A stretch of DNA of 5,984 bases from Phenylobacterium sp. (lineage in GTDB: Bacteria; Pseudomonadota; Alphaproteobacteria; Caulobacterales; Caulobacteraceae), in contig JAHUZY010000033.1 of assembly GCA_019264505.1 (NCBI GenBank), positions 1 to 5,984 of the forward strand. Direction: 5' to 3'. Shown here piece after piece: positions 1 through 5,984 of the stretch. Each line of letters opens with the position of its first letter. Position 1 is the first letter of the stretch. Below the pieces are notes generated by a model, which worked only from the letters and a program-made list of their open reading frames with translations, had not been told where the DNA came from and made no database searches. The position numbers and the translations under genes were made by a program.

Positions 1-1612
1 CCTGCGCGCCGTCGCCCAGTCCCTGGAGGCCCATGGGGGCGAGCGCATGGTCGGGCCGCGGCTGAAGCGGCTGATCCTGGCGGTGCAGGCCTTCGGTTTC
101 CACCTCCTGACCATCGACCTGCGTCAGAACGCCGACGTCCATGCGCGCGTCGTGGCCGAGCTGCTGGCTCGGGCCGGCGCCGTGGCCGACTATGAGGCCC
201 TGGATGAGGCCGGCCGGGTGAAGGTGCTGCTGGCCGAACTCGCCCATGAGCGGCCCCTGCGCTCGCCCTATCTCGACTATTCGGCCGAGACGGCGAAGGA
301 GCTGGCCATCCTGGATGCGGCGGCCCGGGCGCTGGACCTCTATGGGCCGAAGGCGCTGGGCGCCTATGTGATCTCCAAGGCCGCGGCGGTGTCCGACATC
401 CTGGCCCTGCTGGTGCTGATGAAGCAGGCGGGCCTGGCCAGGGGCGGGGCGCGGCCCGAGACGCGGATGCGGCTCAGTCCCCTGTTTGAGACCATCACCG
501 ACCTGGAGCAGGCGCCCGACATACTGCGGGCCTGGCTCGCCCTGCCGCCGGCCCGGGCCATCATCGGCCAGGCGGGCTACCAGGAGGTGATGCTCGGCTA
601 TTCGGACTCCAACAAGGACGGCGGCTATATCGCCTCGCGGCTGCATGTGGCCCAGGCGGCCAGCGCGCTGTCGTCGGCCTGCCTGGAGAACGGGGCGGCC
701 CTGCAGATCTTCCATGGCCGGGGCGGCTCCATCGGCCGGGGCGGCGGGCCGGCGGCGGCCTCGGTCATGGCCCAGCCCTTCGAGGTGATCCCCAGCCGCA
801 TGCGCTGGACCGAGCAGGGCGAGATGATCTCCCGCCGCTACGGCGACGAAGAGTCCGCCCGCCGGCGCATGGACGAGCTGGTCGGCGCCGTGCTCGCCGC
901 CGGCGCCCGCCAGCAGATCTCCCCCAGTGAAGCCCACGCCGACCGCCTGGCCCGCCTCCGCAAGGGGGCGTTCAGCGCCTATCGGGAGCTGGTCTATGAG
1001 AACCCGGCCTTCGAGGACTTCTTCTGGTCGGCGACCCCGATCGGGGAGATCGCCGAGCTGAACATCGGCAGCCGCCCGGCCTCACGGACGAAAAGCCGCC
1101 GGATCGAGGATCTGCGGGCCATCCCGTGGGTGTTCAGCTGGACCCAGTCGCGGTTCATGCTGCCCGGCTGGTTCGGCTTTGCAGGGGGGGTGAAGCGGGC
1201 CGGATTGACCCGTTCAGAACTGGCCGAAATGGCCCATTTCGGGCGCATTTTCCCCGCTTTATTGGCCGATATGGAGCTCGCCTTGGCCCAGGCCGACATG
1301 GAGCTGGCGAGCGCCTATGCCGAGCTGGCGCCGGACCAGGGCGCCGCCCGGGCGATCATGGACGTCATCCGCGCCGACTATGAGCAGGCCTGCGAGCTGG
1401 CGGTGTCGATCCGCCGGGGGAGCCGGCTGCTGGACGACCGCCCGGCGCTCGCCGAATGGGTGCAGGTGGCGTCGGACTCCATCGGGCCGCTCAACCGGCT
1501 GCAACTGGAGCTGCTAACCCGGCGGCGCCGCGGGGACGACGATCCGCGACTAAAACGGGCGGTGGAGTTCACTGTAGCAGGCATTTCCGCCGGACTTCGC
1601 GGCACGGGCTGA
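1..1612 (+). CDS. ppc: Phosphoenolpyruvate carboxylase, C-terminal part (5' end outside window)
   Basis: Carboxylates phosphoenolpyruvate with bicarbonate to oxaloacetate in the cytoplasm, refilling the TCA cycle. The open frame runs in from the left edge (first full codon at 2), so the ATG at 47 is internal. About 536 residues are present. The E. coli enzyme has 883, so roughly 350 N-terminal residues, including the catalytic histidine of that half, are missing. Visible motifs, with E. coli numbering from memory: DLRQ at 116-127 (Arg396), GYSDSNKDGG at 596-625 (Lys546), FHGRGGSIGRGGGP from 710 (His579, Arg581, Arg587), TEQGEMISRRYG near 810-845, GSRPA near 1068-1083 and LRAIPWVFSWTQ near 1112-1147. 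The protein ends in the family-typical Thr-Gly. Active-site motifs are intact, but the positions matching aspartate-binding Lys773, Arg832 and Asn881 read Gln, Ala and Gly (see findings). sdaA follows 73 bp downstream on the same strand. The family assignment is secure. Confidence 0.97.
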   Translation, partial: LRAVAQSLEAHGGERMVGPRLKRLILAVQAFGFHLLTIDLRQNADVHARVVAELLARAGAVADYEALDEAGRVKVLLAELAHERPLRSPYLDYSAETAKELAILDAAARALDLYGPKALGAYVISKAAAVSDILALLVLMKQAGLARGGARPETRMRLSPLFETITDLEQAPDILRAWLALPPARAIIGQAGYQEVMLGYSDSNKDGGYIASRLHVAQAASALSSACLENGAALQIFHGRGGSIGRGGGPAAASVMAQPFEVIPSRMRWTEQGEMISRRYGDEESARRRMDELVGAVLAAGARQQISPSEAHADRLARLRKGAFSAYRELVYENPAFEDFFWSATPIGEIAELNIGSRPASRTKSRRIEDLRAIPWVFSWTQSRFMLPGWFGFAGGVKRAGLTRSELAEMAHFGRIFPALLADMELALAQADMELASAYAELAPDQGAARAIMDVIRADYEQACELAVSIRRGSRLLDDRPALAEWVQVASDSIGPLNRLQLELLTRRRRGDDDPRLKRAVEFTVAGISAGLRGTG

Positions 1613-1685
1613 GCCGGCCCTGGCCACGGCGAGGCCAGCCCCTATGGTCCCGCCTCTTACGCATCCCAAAGTCTTGAGAGCTTCC
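1613..1685 (+). other. ppc-sdaA intergenic spacer with small hairpin
   Basis: This short gap contains a 6-bp stem just after the ppc stop (CTGGCC at 1620-1625 pairing with GGCCAG at 1633-1638, 7-nt loop). No T-run follows, so it is a weak candidate for a terminator. I see no convincing promoter. The short, same-strand gap allows read-through from ppc into sdaA, but this is inference. Confidence 0.35.
1676..1680 (+). promoter_or_regulatory. Ribosome binding site deciding the sdaA start
   Basis: GAGAG lies 5 nt before the ATG at 1686. A rival in-frame ATG at 1644 has GAGG at 1631-1634, 9 nt away, so the ribosome site alone does not decide. Protein length and family alignment do: members begin a few residues before [16 protein letters not shown], and starting at 1686 gives 458 residues with the metal-ligand cysteines at their expected numbers. 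Confidence 0.55.
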
Positions 1686-3062
1686 ATGAGCGCCGGCGTC
1701 TTCGACCTCTTCAAGCTGGGCGTCGGGCCTTCCAGCTCCCACACCATGGGACCGATGACCGCGGCCGCCCGGTTCCTCAACGACCTGGCCGAGCAGGGGG
1801 TGATGGCGGACGTCGTGCGGGTGGAGACCACCCTCTATGCGTCCCTGGCCATGACCGGTCGCGGCCACGCCACCGACCGGGCGGTGATCTTGGGGCTCGC
1901 GGGGTTCGAGCCCGCCACCATCGACCCGGACGAAGCCGAGGCGAAGCTGGCGAAGATCGCCGAGGACGGGCGTCTGAGCCTGGGCGCCGGGGGGCCGGAG
2001 ATCGCCTATTCGGCGGCCGACGACATTGTCTGGGAGGGGCGCACGCGCCTGCCGCAGCATCCCAACGCCCTGCGGTTTCGGGCCCTGGACGGGGGCGGGC
2101 AGGTGCTAGCCGAGGGGCTTTACTTCTCCATCGGCGGCGGCTTCGTGGTGGACGAGGCGCAGTTTGACGCCCCGCCCGCGCCGTCAGGCCCGGCCATCCC
2201 CTTCGACTTCACCAGCGCCGATGAGCTGCTGGTCATGGCCGACCGCGAAGGGGTGAGCATCGCCGAGCTGATGTGGCGCAACGAGATCGCCCGGCGGAGC
2301 CCGGAGGAGGTGAACGCCGGCCTCGACGCCATCTTCGAGGCCATGGAGGCCTGTATCGAGCGGGGTCTGCGCCAGGACGGCTGCCTGCCCGGTGGCCTGA
2401 AGGTTCGCCGCCGGGCCCGCCAGCACTTCAACGAACTGACGAGGCGCATGGAGCGCAATATCAGCGACCCCCTGGCCGCACTCGACTGGGTCAACCTCTG
2501 GGCGCTGTCGGTGAACGAGGAGAACGCCTCAGGGGGCAAGGTGGTCACCGCGCCGACCAATGGGGCCGCAGGCCTCTTGCCCGCCGTGCTGCGCTTCTAT
2601 GACCGCTTCCACCGGGGCGGGGCCGAGGGACGCCGGACCTTCCTGCTGACGGCTGCCGCCATCGGGGCGCTATACAAGCGCAACGCCTCGATCTCGGGCG
2701 CGGAGGTGGGCTGTCAGGGGGAGGTGGGGGTGGCCTGCTCCATGGCCGCGGCGGGGCTGACGGCGGCGCTGGGGGGGACCAACGCCCAGATCGAGAATGC
2801 CGCCGAGATCGCCATGGAGCACAATCTGGGGCTCACCTGCGATCCCATCGGGGGGCTGGTTCAGGTGCCCTGCATCGAGCGCAACGCCATGGGGGCGGTG
2901 AAGGCCATCGACGCCTCGCGCCTGGCGCTCTTAGGCGACGGCCAGCATTCGGTCAGCCTGGACAAGGTCATCGCCACCATGAAGCGGACCGGCGAGGACA
3001 TGAACGAGATCTACAAGGAGACCTCGCTGGGGGGCCTCGCCGTCAATGTGGTGGAGTGCTGA
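1686..3062 (+). CDS. sdaA: L-serine dehydratase (L-serine ammonia-lyase), single-chain iron-sulfur type
   Basis: Converts L-serine to pyruvate and ammonia in the cytoplasm using a [4Fe-4S] cluster rather than PLP. The 458-residue protein starts with the serine-binding/regulatory domain ([19 protein letters not shown], residues ~6-24), followed by the catalytic domain: [15 protein letters not shown] (near residues 281-295), GCQGEVG with Cys343, LTCDPIGG with Cys385 and PCIERNAMG with Cys396. These three cysteines are the cluster ligands of the family. The last residue is Cys458. In the structurally known Legionella pneumophila enzyme, also 458 residues, the terminal cysteine occupies the open iron site as a built-in inhibitor, and this protein has the same numbering. 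That places it in the one-chain 'type 2' group, unlike the two-subunit enzymes of Bacillus. The upstream ppc gene acts on the same pyruvate/PEP node, and the downstream cheW is convergent. No frameshift or missing ligand is seen. Confidence 0.96.
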   Translation: MSAGVFDLFKLGVGPSSSHTMGPMTAAARFLNDLAEQGVMADVVRVETTLYASLAMTGRGHATDRAVILGLAGFEPATIDPDEAEAKLAKIAEDGRLSLGAGGPEIAYSAADDIVWEGRTRLPQHPNALRFRALDGGGQVLAEGLYFSIGGGFVVDEAQFDAPPAPSGPAIPFDFTSADELLVMADREGVSIAELMWRNEIARRSPEEVNAGLDAIFEAMEACIERGLRQDGCLPGGLKVRRRARQHFNELTRRMERNISDPLAALDWVNLWALSVNEENASGGKVVTAPTNGAAGLLPAVLRFYDRFHRGGAEGRRTFLLTAAAIGALYKRNASISGAEVGCQGEVGVACSMAAAGLTAALGGTNAQIENAAEIAMEHNLGLTCDPIGGLVQVPCIERNAMGAVKAIDASRLALLGDGQHSVSLDKVIATMKRTGEDMNEIYKETSLGGLAVNVVEC

Positions 3063-3081
3063 AGCGAGCCTTCGAGTTGGC

Positions 3082-3125
3082 GCGCGTTTTGTTCCGATAA
3101 CCGGTTCCCACTTATCGGAACGCGC
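3082..3125. terminator. Palindrome between convergent sdaA and cheW; possible two-way terminator
   Basis: GTTCCGATAA (3091-3100) and TTATCGGAAC (3112-3121) form a perfect 10-bp stem around an 11-nt loop. Outer GCGC arms (3082-3085 and 3122-3125) can extend it past a bulge containing a TTTT run. The element begins 20 bp after the sdaA stop and ends 4 bp before the cheW stop, where a terminator serving both genes would sit. Neither strand has a clear U-tract after the stem, so a classical intrinsic terminator is not proven. It also resembles a palindrome I recall as repeated in alphaproteobacterial intergenic DNA (a GGTTCCCACTT core). Confidence 0.5.
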
Positions 3126-3129
3126 TTGC

Positions 3130-3588
3130 TTAGGCCGCCGCCAGCTCCGGCGCAGGCAGGATGCCGCTCATGTCGATCAGGGTGATGATGCCCTCATCGG
3201 TGGTGATCATGCCGCGCGCCAGACCCTTTGAGGAGGCCGCCCCGATCACCGGGGCCGGCTGGATCTCGCCCTCGCCCACATTGATGATGTCGGAGACGGC
3301 GTCCACCAGCAGGCCGACCGTGCGGCCCACCAGATCGACGACGATGACCACGGAAGAGGAGCGGGCCTCGCTGGCCGGCAGGCCCAGCCGGGCGGCCAGG
3401 TTCAGCACCGGCAGCACCGCGCCGCGCAGGTTGATGACGCCCAGCACATAGTCCGGGGCGTTGGGCAGAGGGGTGGAGTTGGTCCAGCCGCGGATTTCCC
3501 GGACAAGCTGGATGTCGATGGCGAACCGCTGCTCGCCAATGACGACAGTGATCAGTTCGCCGCTGGTGGCGAGGGGCTGTCCGGTCAT
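3130..3588 (-). CDS. cheW: CheW-family chemotaxis coupling protein
   Basis: A 152-residue soluble adaptor that joins chemoreceptors to the histidine kinase CheA in polar signalling arrays. It is one CheW domain with almost no extension: ITVVIGEQRFAIDIQLVREIRGW (residues ~13-35), then DYVLGVINLRGAVLPVLNL (~46-64) with Arg55 matching the conserved NLRG arginine, VVIVVDLVGRTVGLLVDAVSDII (~80-102) and a final LIDMSGIL segment. The length fits E. coli CheW. The start at 3588 is backed by GGGAGG (3599-3604, minus strand), 10 nt upstream. The gene is convergent with sdaA, and ahpF lies 661 bp upstream on the same strand. No che, receptor or flagellar gene is visible, so it looks like a lone copy. 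Genomes of this group often carry several CheW paralogues, so which CheA it serves cannot be told. A CheV-like or other CheW-domain role is less likely because no receiver domain is present. Confidence 0.93.
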   Translation of the reverse strand: MTGQPLATSGELITVVIGEQRFAIDIQLVREIRGWTNSTPLPNAPDYVLGVINLRGAVLPVLNLAARLGLPASEARSSSVVIVVDLVGRTVGLLVDAVSDIINVGEGEIQPAPVIGAASSKGLARGMITTDEGIITLIDMSGILPAPELAAA

Positions 3589-3770
3589 GCTCTGAACGCC
3601 TCCCAGCGTTCGCTGTGGCCCCCAAGGGGCCGGCTAGAGATGGGCTATCCCGAATCCACGCCCGTGATCGCACTTTGGCCGAGGATGAATGAGGCGAAGT
3701 TAACGAGACCTCACTGGCCAAGCTTTTTGCTGCGACCTTTTGTCGGGGCGTGGGGGTTGGGGCCTCTCCC
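3589..3770. other. cheW upstream region, no gene seen
   Basis: This holds the cheW ribosome site (GGGAGG, 3599-3604, minus strand). Just upstream is a GC hairpin: GGCCCC at 3617-3622 pairs with GGGGCC at 3626-3631 across a 3-nt loop. The segment around 3690-3742 is less GC-rich than the rest and includes runs of T. It is the likeliest place for the cheW promoter, but I could not match convincing -35/-10 boxes. A single GAATC (3652-3656) fits the GANTC target of the CcrM methylase found in this group. Confidence 0.4.
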
Positions 3771-3869
3771 TCCCTCGCGCCGTCATGGTCGGGCTTGACC
3801 CGACCATCCATGAACACGGGACTGAGGTCGGTGTGCATGGACCCCCGGGTCAAGCCCCGGGGGTGACGG
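3771..3869 (+). repeat. Double-hairpin intergenic repeat, copy A1
   Basis: The left hairpin is ATGGTCGGG (3785-3793) with CCCGACCAT (3799-3807), loop CTTGA. The right hairpin is ACCCCCGGG (3841-3849) with CCCGGGGGT (3856-3864), loop TCAAGC. The two halves (3780-3817 and 3831-3869) are imperfect inverted copies of each other around a 13-nt spacer, bounded by CCGTCA and TGACGG. Positions 3776-3817 are identical to 4137-4178 in copy A2. No transposase or coding signal is present. It resembles REP-like repeats I recall from alphaproteobacterial genomes. Confidence 0.85.
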
Positions 3870-3901
3870 AAGGTGGGGTGGTGAGGGCTTCTGCCCTTCG
3901 G

Positions 3902-3991
3902 CCGTCATCCTGGGCCTTGTGCCAGGGATCCCCCTCGACGCTTGCGCTTAGCCCCGACGAGGGATGCTCGGCACAGGGCCGAGCATGACGG
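3902..3991 (+). repeat. Diverged double-hairpin intergenic repeat, element B
   Basis: It is bounded by CCGTCAT (3902-3908) and ATGACGG (3985-3991). The right hairpin is ATGCTCGGC (3964-3972) with GCCGAGCAT (3978-3986), loop ACAGG. The left one is an imperfect stem from ATCCTGG (3907-3913) to CCAGGGAT (3922-3929). CCCTCG (3932-3937) and CGAGGG (3958-3963) can form a third, central stem. The layout and outer ends match element A, but the hairpin sequences differ, so it is a separate family built to the same plan. Confidence 0.75.
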
Positions 3992-4011
3992 GGTGGGGGT
4001 TTGAAGGGGCG

Positions 4012-4077
4012 ACCACGAAGGACACAGAGGGCACGAAGGGGCCGCGTTTCCTTTGTGAGCTTGGTGGGCTTGGTGGT
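4012..4077. repeat. Imperfect palindrome made of 9-nt units
   Basis: The left arm is three 9-mers: CCACGAAGG, ACACAGAGG and GCACGAAGG (4013-4039). The right arm, read on the minus strand, is CCACCAAGC, CCACCAAGC and TCACAAAGG (4076 back to 4050). The arms (with A at 4012 and T at 4077) agree at 20 of 28 positions as an inverted repeat, around a 10-nt centre. The unit size gives an apparent three-codon period, but no gene is recognisable. Confidence 0.7.
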
Positions 4078-4130
4078 TGATCTTTGCAGCGCCTGCGGCG
4101 GGCGAGGGCGATGGGGCCTGCGCCGCGCCT

Positions 4131-4229
4131 TCCCTCCGCGCCGTCATGGTCGGGCTTGACCCGACCATCCATGAACACAGGTCAGGCCACGGTGTGCATG
4201 GACCCTCGGGTCAAGCCCGAGGGTGACGG
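4131..4229 (+). repeat. Double-hairpin intergenic repeat, copy A2
   Basis: Second copy of the A element in the same orientation. The left half (4141-4178) is identical to copy A1. The right hairpin is ACCCTCGGG (4202-4210) with CCCGAGGGT (4216-4224), loop TCAAG. The halves 4141-4178 and 4192-4229 agree at 31 of 38 positions as an inverted repeat. It ends 20 bp beyond the ahpF stop, so it probably lies in the ahpF transcript and could protect or define its 3' end. Confidence 0.85.
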
Positions 4230-4249
4230 AGAGTGGGGGTGAACTCGCC

Positions 4250-5836
4250 TTAAGCCGCCTGGCGGGCCTCTACGGGGGCCAGGCGGATGAGGTAGTCGAA
4301 GGCTGAGAGGGCGGCCTTGGAGCCGTCGCCCATGGAGATGACGATCTGCTTGTAGGGCGTGGTGGTCGCATCGCCCGCGGCGAAGACGCCGGCCACGGAG
4401 GTCTGGCCCTTGGCGTCGATCTCGATCTCGCCGCGGGGGGACAGGGCCACGCCGCCCTCGGCCAGCCACTCGGTGTTGGGGACCAGGCCGATCTGGACGA
4501 AGATGCCTTCCAGCTCGACGGTGTGGCCCTCGCCCGTGCCGCGGTCGTTATAGGTCAGGCCCGTCACCTTGGACCCGTCGCCCAGCACTTCGGTGGTCAG
4601 CGCCGAGGTGATGACGGTGACATTGGGCAGGCTCTTGAGCTTGCGCTGCAGCACCTCATCGGCGCGGAGCTTGCCGTCATATTCGATCAGGGTGACGTGG
4701 GCGACGATGCCGGCCAGGTCGATGGCGGCCTCGACGCCGGAATTGCCGCCGCCGATCACGGCCACGCGCTTGCCCTTATAGAGGGGGCCGTCGCAGTGGG
4801 GGCAGTAGGCCACGCCCTTGTTGCGATAGGTGTCTTCGCCGGGCACGTTCATCTGCCGCCAGCGGGCGCCGGGCGCCAGGATGACGGTGCGGGATTTCAG
4901 CGAGGCGCCGTTCTCCAGCACGATCTCCACCAGGCCGCCGGTCTCCGACGCCGGGATCAGCTTGGTCGCCTTCTGCAGGTTCATGATGTCGACCTCATAG
5001 TCGCGCACGTGGCGCTCCAGGTCGGCGGCGAGCTTGGGGCCCTCGGTGTGCGGGGTGCCGGTGAGGTTTTCGATGGCCATGGTGTCGAGCACCTGACCGC
5101 CGAAGCGTTCAGCCGCGACGCCGGTGCGGATGCCCTTGCGCGCCGCATAGATGGCCGCGGCCGCGCCGGCCGGACCGCCGCCGATGACCAGAACCTCGAA
5201 GGCCTCCTTGGCCTTGATCTTGGCCGCGTCGCGCGCGGCAGCCCCGGTGTCGAGCTTGGCCAGCACCTGTTCGAGCGTCATGCGGCCCTGACCGAACTCG
5301 GCGCCGTTCAGCATGATGGTCGGCACGGCCATGACCTGGCGGGCGGCGACTTCCTCCTGGAAGAGGGCGCCGTCGATGGCGGTGTGGCGGATGCGGGGGT
5401 TGAGCGCGGCCATGGTGTTCAGGGCCTGCACCACGTCGGGGCAGTTCTGGCAGGACAGCGAGAAATAGGTTTCGAACACGAAGTCGCCTTCCAGCGCCTT
5501 CACCTGTTCGATGGCCTCGGCGTCCACCTTGGGCGGATGGCCGCCGACGTGCAGCAGGGCGAGCACCAGGGAGGTGAATTCGTGGCCCATGGGCAGGCCC
5601 GCGAAGGTCACGGCCACATCGGTTCCGGCCCGGCGGATCTCGAAGGAGGGTTTGCGCGCGTCATCCCCGTCGGTGCGCAGGGTCACCTTGCCGGCCGAGA
5701 CCGAGACGATGTCCTCGAGCAGCTCGCCCATCTCGGCGGCCTTGGGGCCATCGCCCAGCGAGGCGACCAGCTCCACCGGCTGGGTCACGTTCTGCAGATA
5801 GCCCTGCAGCTGGCTCTTCAGCGTAGCGTCCAACAT
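4250..5836 (-). CDS. ahpF: Alkyl hydroperoxide reductase subunit F (NADH:peroxiredoxin reductase)
   Basis: A cytoplasmic FAD enzyme that passes electrons from NADH to the peroxiredoxin AhpC, which reduces hydrogen peroxide and organic peroxides. It has 528 residues (E. coli AhpF has 521). An N-terminal paired-thioredoxin-fold domain (~1-200) carries SCQNCPD with Cys129 and Cys132. A linker (~200-212) leads to a thioredoxin-reductase-like part with FAD motif GGGPAG (219-224), redox pair CPHC at Cys345/Cys348, NAD-binding IGGGNSG (361-367) and the FAD-binding GVFAAGDA (483-490). All four cysteines fall at the E. coli numbers, which separates it from plain thioredoxin reductase (~320 residues). 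The start at 5836 matches the family N-terminus ([10 protein letters not shown]), although only a weak GGA stands before it. ahpC usually lies beside ahpF and would be expected past the right edge. No OxyR site is recognisable. Confidence 0.97.
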   Translation of the reverse strand: MLDATLKSQLQGYLQNVTQPVELVASLGDGPKAAEMGELLEDIVSVSAGKVTLRTDGDDARKPSFEIRRAGTDVAVTFAGLPMGHEFTSLVLALLHVGGHPPKVDAEAIEQVKALEGDFVFETYFSLSCQNCPDVVQALNTMAALNPRIRHTAIDGALFQEEVAARQVMAVPTIMLNGAEFGQGRMTLEQVLAKLDTGAAARDAAKIKAKEAFEVLVIGGGPAGAAAAIYAARKGIRTGVAAERFGGQVLDTMAIENLTGTPHTEGPKLAADLERHVRDYEVDIMNLQKATKLIPASETGGLVEIVLENGASLKSRTVILAPGARWRQMNVPGEDTYRNKGVAYCPHCDGPLYKGKRVAVIGGGNSGVEAAIDLAGIVAHVTLIEYDGKLRADEVLQRKLKSLPNVTVITSALTTEVLGDGSKVTGLTYNDRGTGEGHTVELEGIFVQIGLVPNTEWLAEGGVALSPRGEIEIDAKGQTSVAGVFAAGDATTTPYKQIVISMGDGSKAALSAFDYLIRLAPVEARQAA

Positions 5837-5984
5837 GGCTCGGGTCCGGTTTTCGTGGGCGGGGCGGCGCGCAAGATCGCTCGCGCGTGGCGCGCCCCAT
5901 GAGCGGGGGAAAATGGCGGCAGGAGGTCAGGCGTTCCCGCCGCCGGCCAGGACGCGTCCAGGCGGCGGCGGGAGGCTTGAGGGT
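5837..5984 (-). promoter_or_regulatory. ahpF upstream region with GC-rich hairpins
   Basis: No gene is visible here. TCCCGCCGCC (5935-5944) pairs with GGCGGCGGGA (5964-5973), and the inner segment contains the perfect palindrome GGACGCGTCC (5950-5959), giving one long hairpin. A second stem, GGCGCGC (5866-5872) with GCGCGCC (5890-5896), lies nearer the gene. If ahpC is upstream on the same strand, the outer hairpin could be an attenuator or partial terminator between the two genes. No U-tract follows it and no promoter boxes were convincing. Confidence 0.4.

Noticed and set aside
1644..1646. Upstream ATG as the sdaA start
   Set aside because: It would add 14 residues not expected in the family and shift the cysteines away from 343/385/396/458, although GAGG lies 9 nt before it.
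1569..2060. A 163-codon minus-strand frame over the ppc/sdaA junction
   Set aside because: It overlaps the well-supported start of sdaA and the end of ppc, has a Pro/Arg/Gly-rich composition, and shows no recognisable domain.
3605..3770. CtrA-type or sigma-70-type promoter for cheW
   Set aside because: A single TTAAC at 3699-3703 has no partner half-site at the expected spacing, and I found no paired -35/-10 boxes good enough to annotate.
3740..4178. Short open frames on both strands between cheW and ahpF
   Set aside because: They run through the palindromic repeats, and their translations reflect the repeat units (for example His-Gln-Ala triplets from the 9-mers). None has a family signature.
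3771..4229. CRISPR array or insertion sequence
   Set aside because: There are only two close copies 361 bp apart, the units are palindromic with unequal contents between them, and there are no regular spacers, cas genes, transposase or target-site duplications.
4523..5902. A 459-codon open frame on the plus strand across ahpF
   Set aside because: It is the antisense shadow of ahpF. Its translation is low-complexity (rich in Gly, His, Ala and Val), matches no family, and arises from GC-biased third positions in the real gene.

Overview
The window reads as a high-GC alphaproteobacterial chromosome, most likely a relative of Caulobacter, Phenylobacterium or Brevundimonas. The reasons are strongly G/C-biased third codon positions, the flavour of the proteins, and an intergenic region packed with palindromic repeats of a kind I remember from that group. 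No database search was possible, so the genus is inference. Nothing in the coding part suggests a phage, plasmid or insertion sequence.

Layout, left to right. (1) Positions 1-1612, plus strand: the C-terminal ~536 residues of phosphoenolpyruvate carboxylase (ppc), cut by the left edge. (2) Positions 1686-3062, plus strand: a complete one-chain iron-sulfur L-serine dehydratase (sdaA) of 458 residues ending in cysteine. (3) Positions 3082-3125: a strong palindrome between two convergent genes. (4) Positions 3130-3588, minus strand: a complete CheW-type chemotaxis coupling protein with no other che gene in view. (5) Positions 3589-4249: 661 bp without a gene. Its right two thirds are a mosaic of repeats: two copies of a double-hairpin element (A1, A2), one related but diverged element (B), and a palindrome built of 9-nt units. 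(6) Positions 4250-5836, minus strand: a complete alkyl hydroperoxide reductase subunit F (ahpF). (7) Positions 5837-5984: the upstream region of ahpF, with a GC-rich hairpin at the window edge.

Function. ppc and sdaA point the same way, 73 bp apart, and both act at the PEP-pyruvate-oxaloacetate node: Ppc makes oxaloacetate from PEP, and SdaA makes pyruvate from serine. They could be co-transcribed, but the sequence does not prove it. cheW and ahpF are on the other strand and unrelated to them: signalling to the flagellum, and electron supply for peroxide removal. The usual partner ahpC would be expected just beyond the right edge.

The genes are ordinary families. Two details deserve attention. 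In Ppc, three of the four residues that bind the inhibitor L-aspartate in the E. coli enzyme appear to be replaced. In SdaA, the cysteine numbering (343, 385, 396 and terminal 458) matches the Legionella enzyme whose tail cysteine plugs the active site. The most unusual DNA is the repeat mosaic at 3771-4229. No convincing novel multi-gene system is present.
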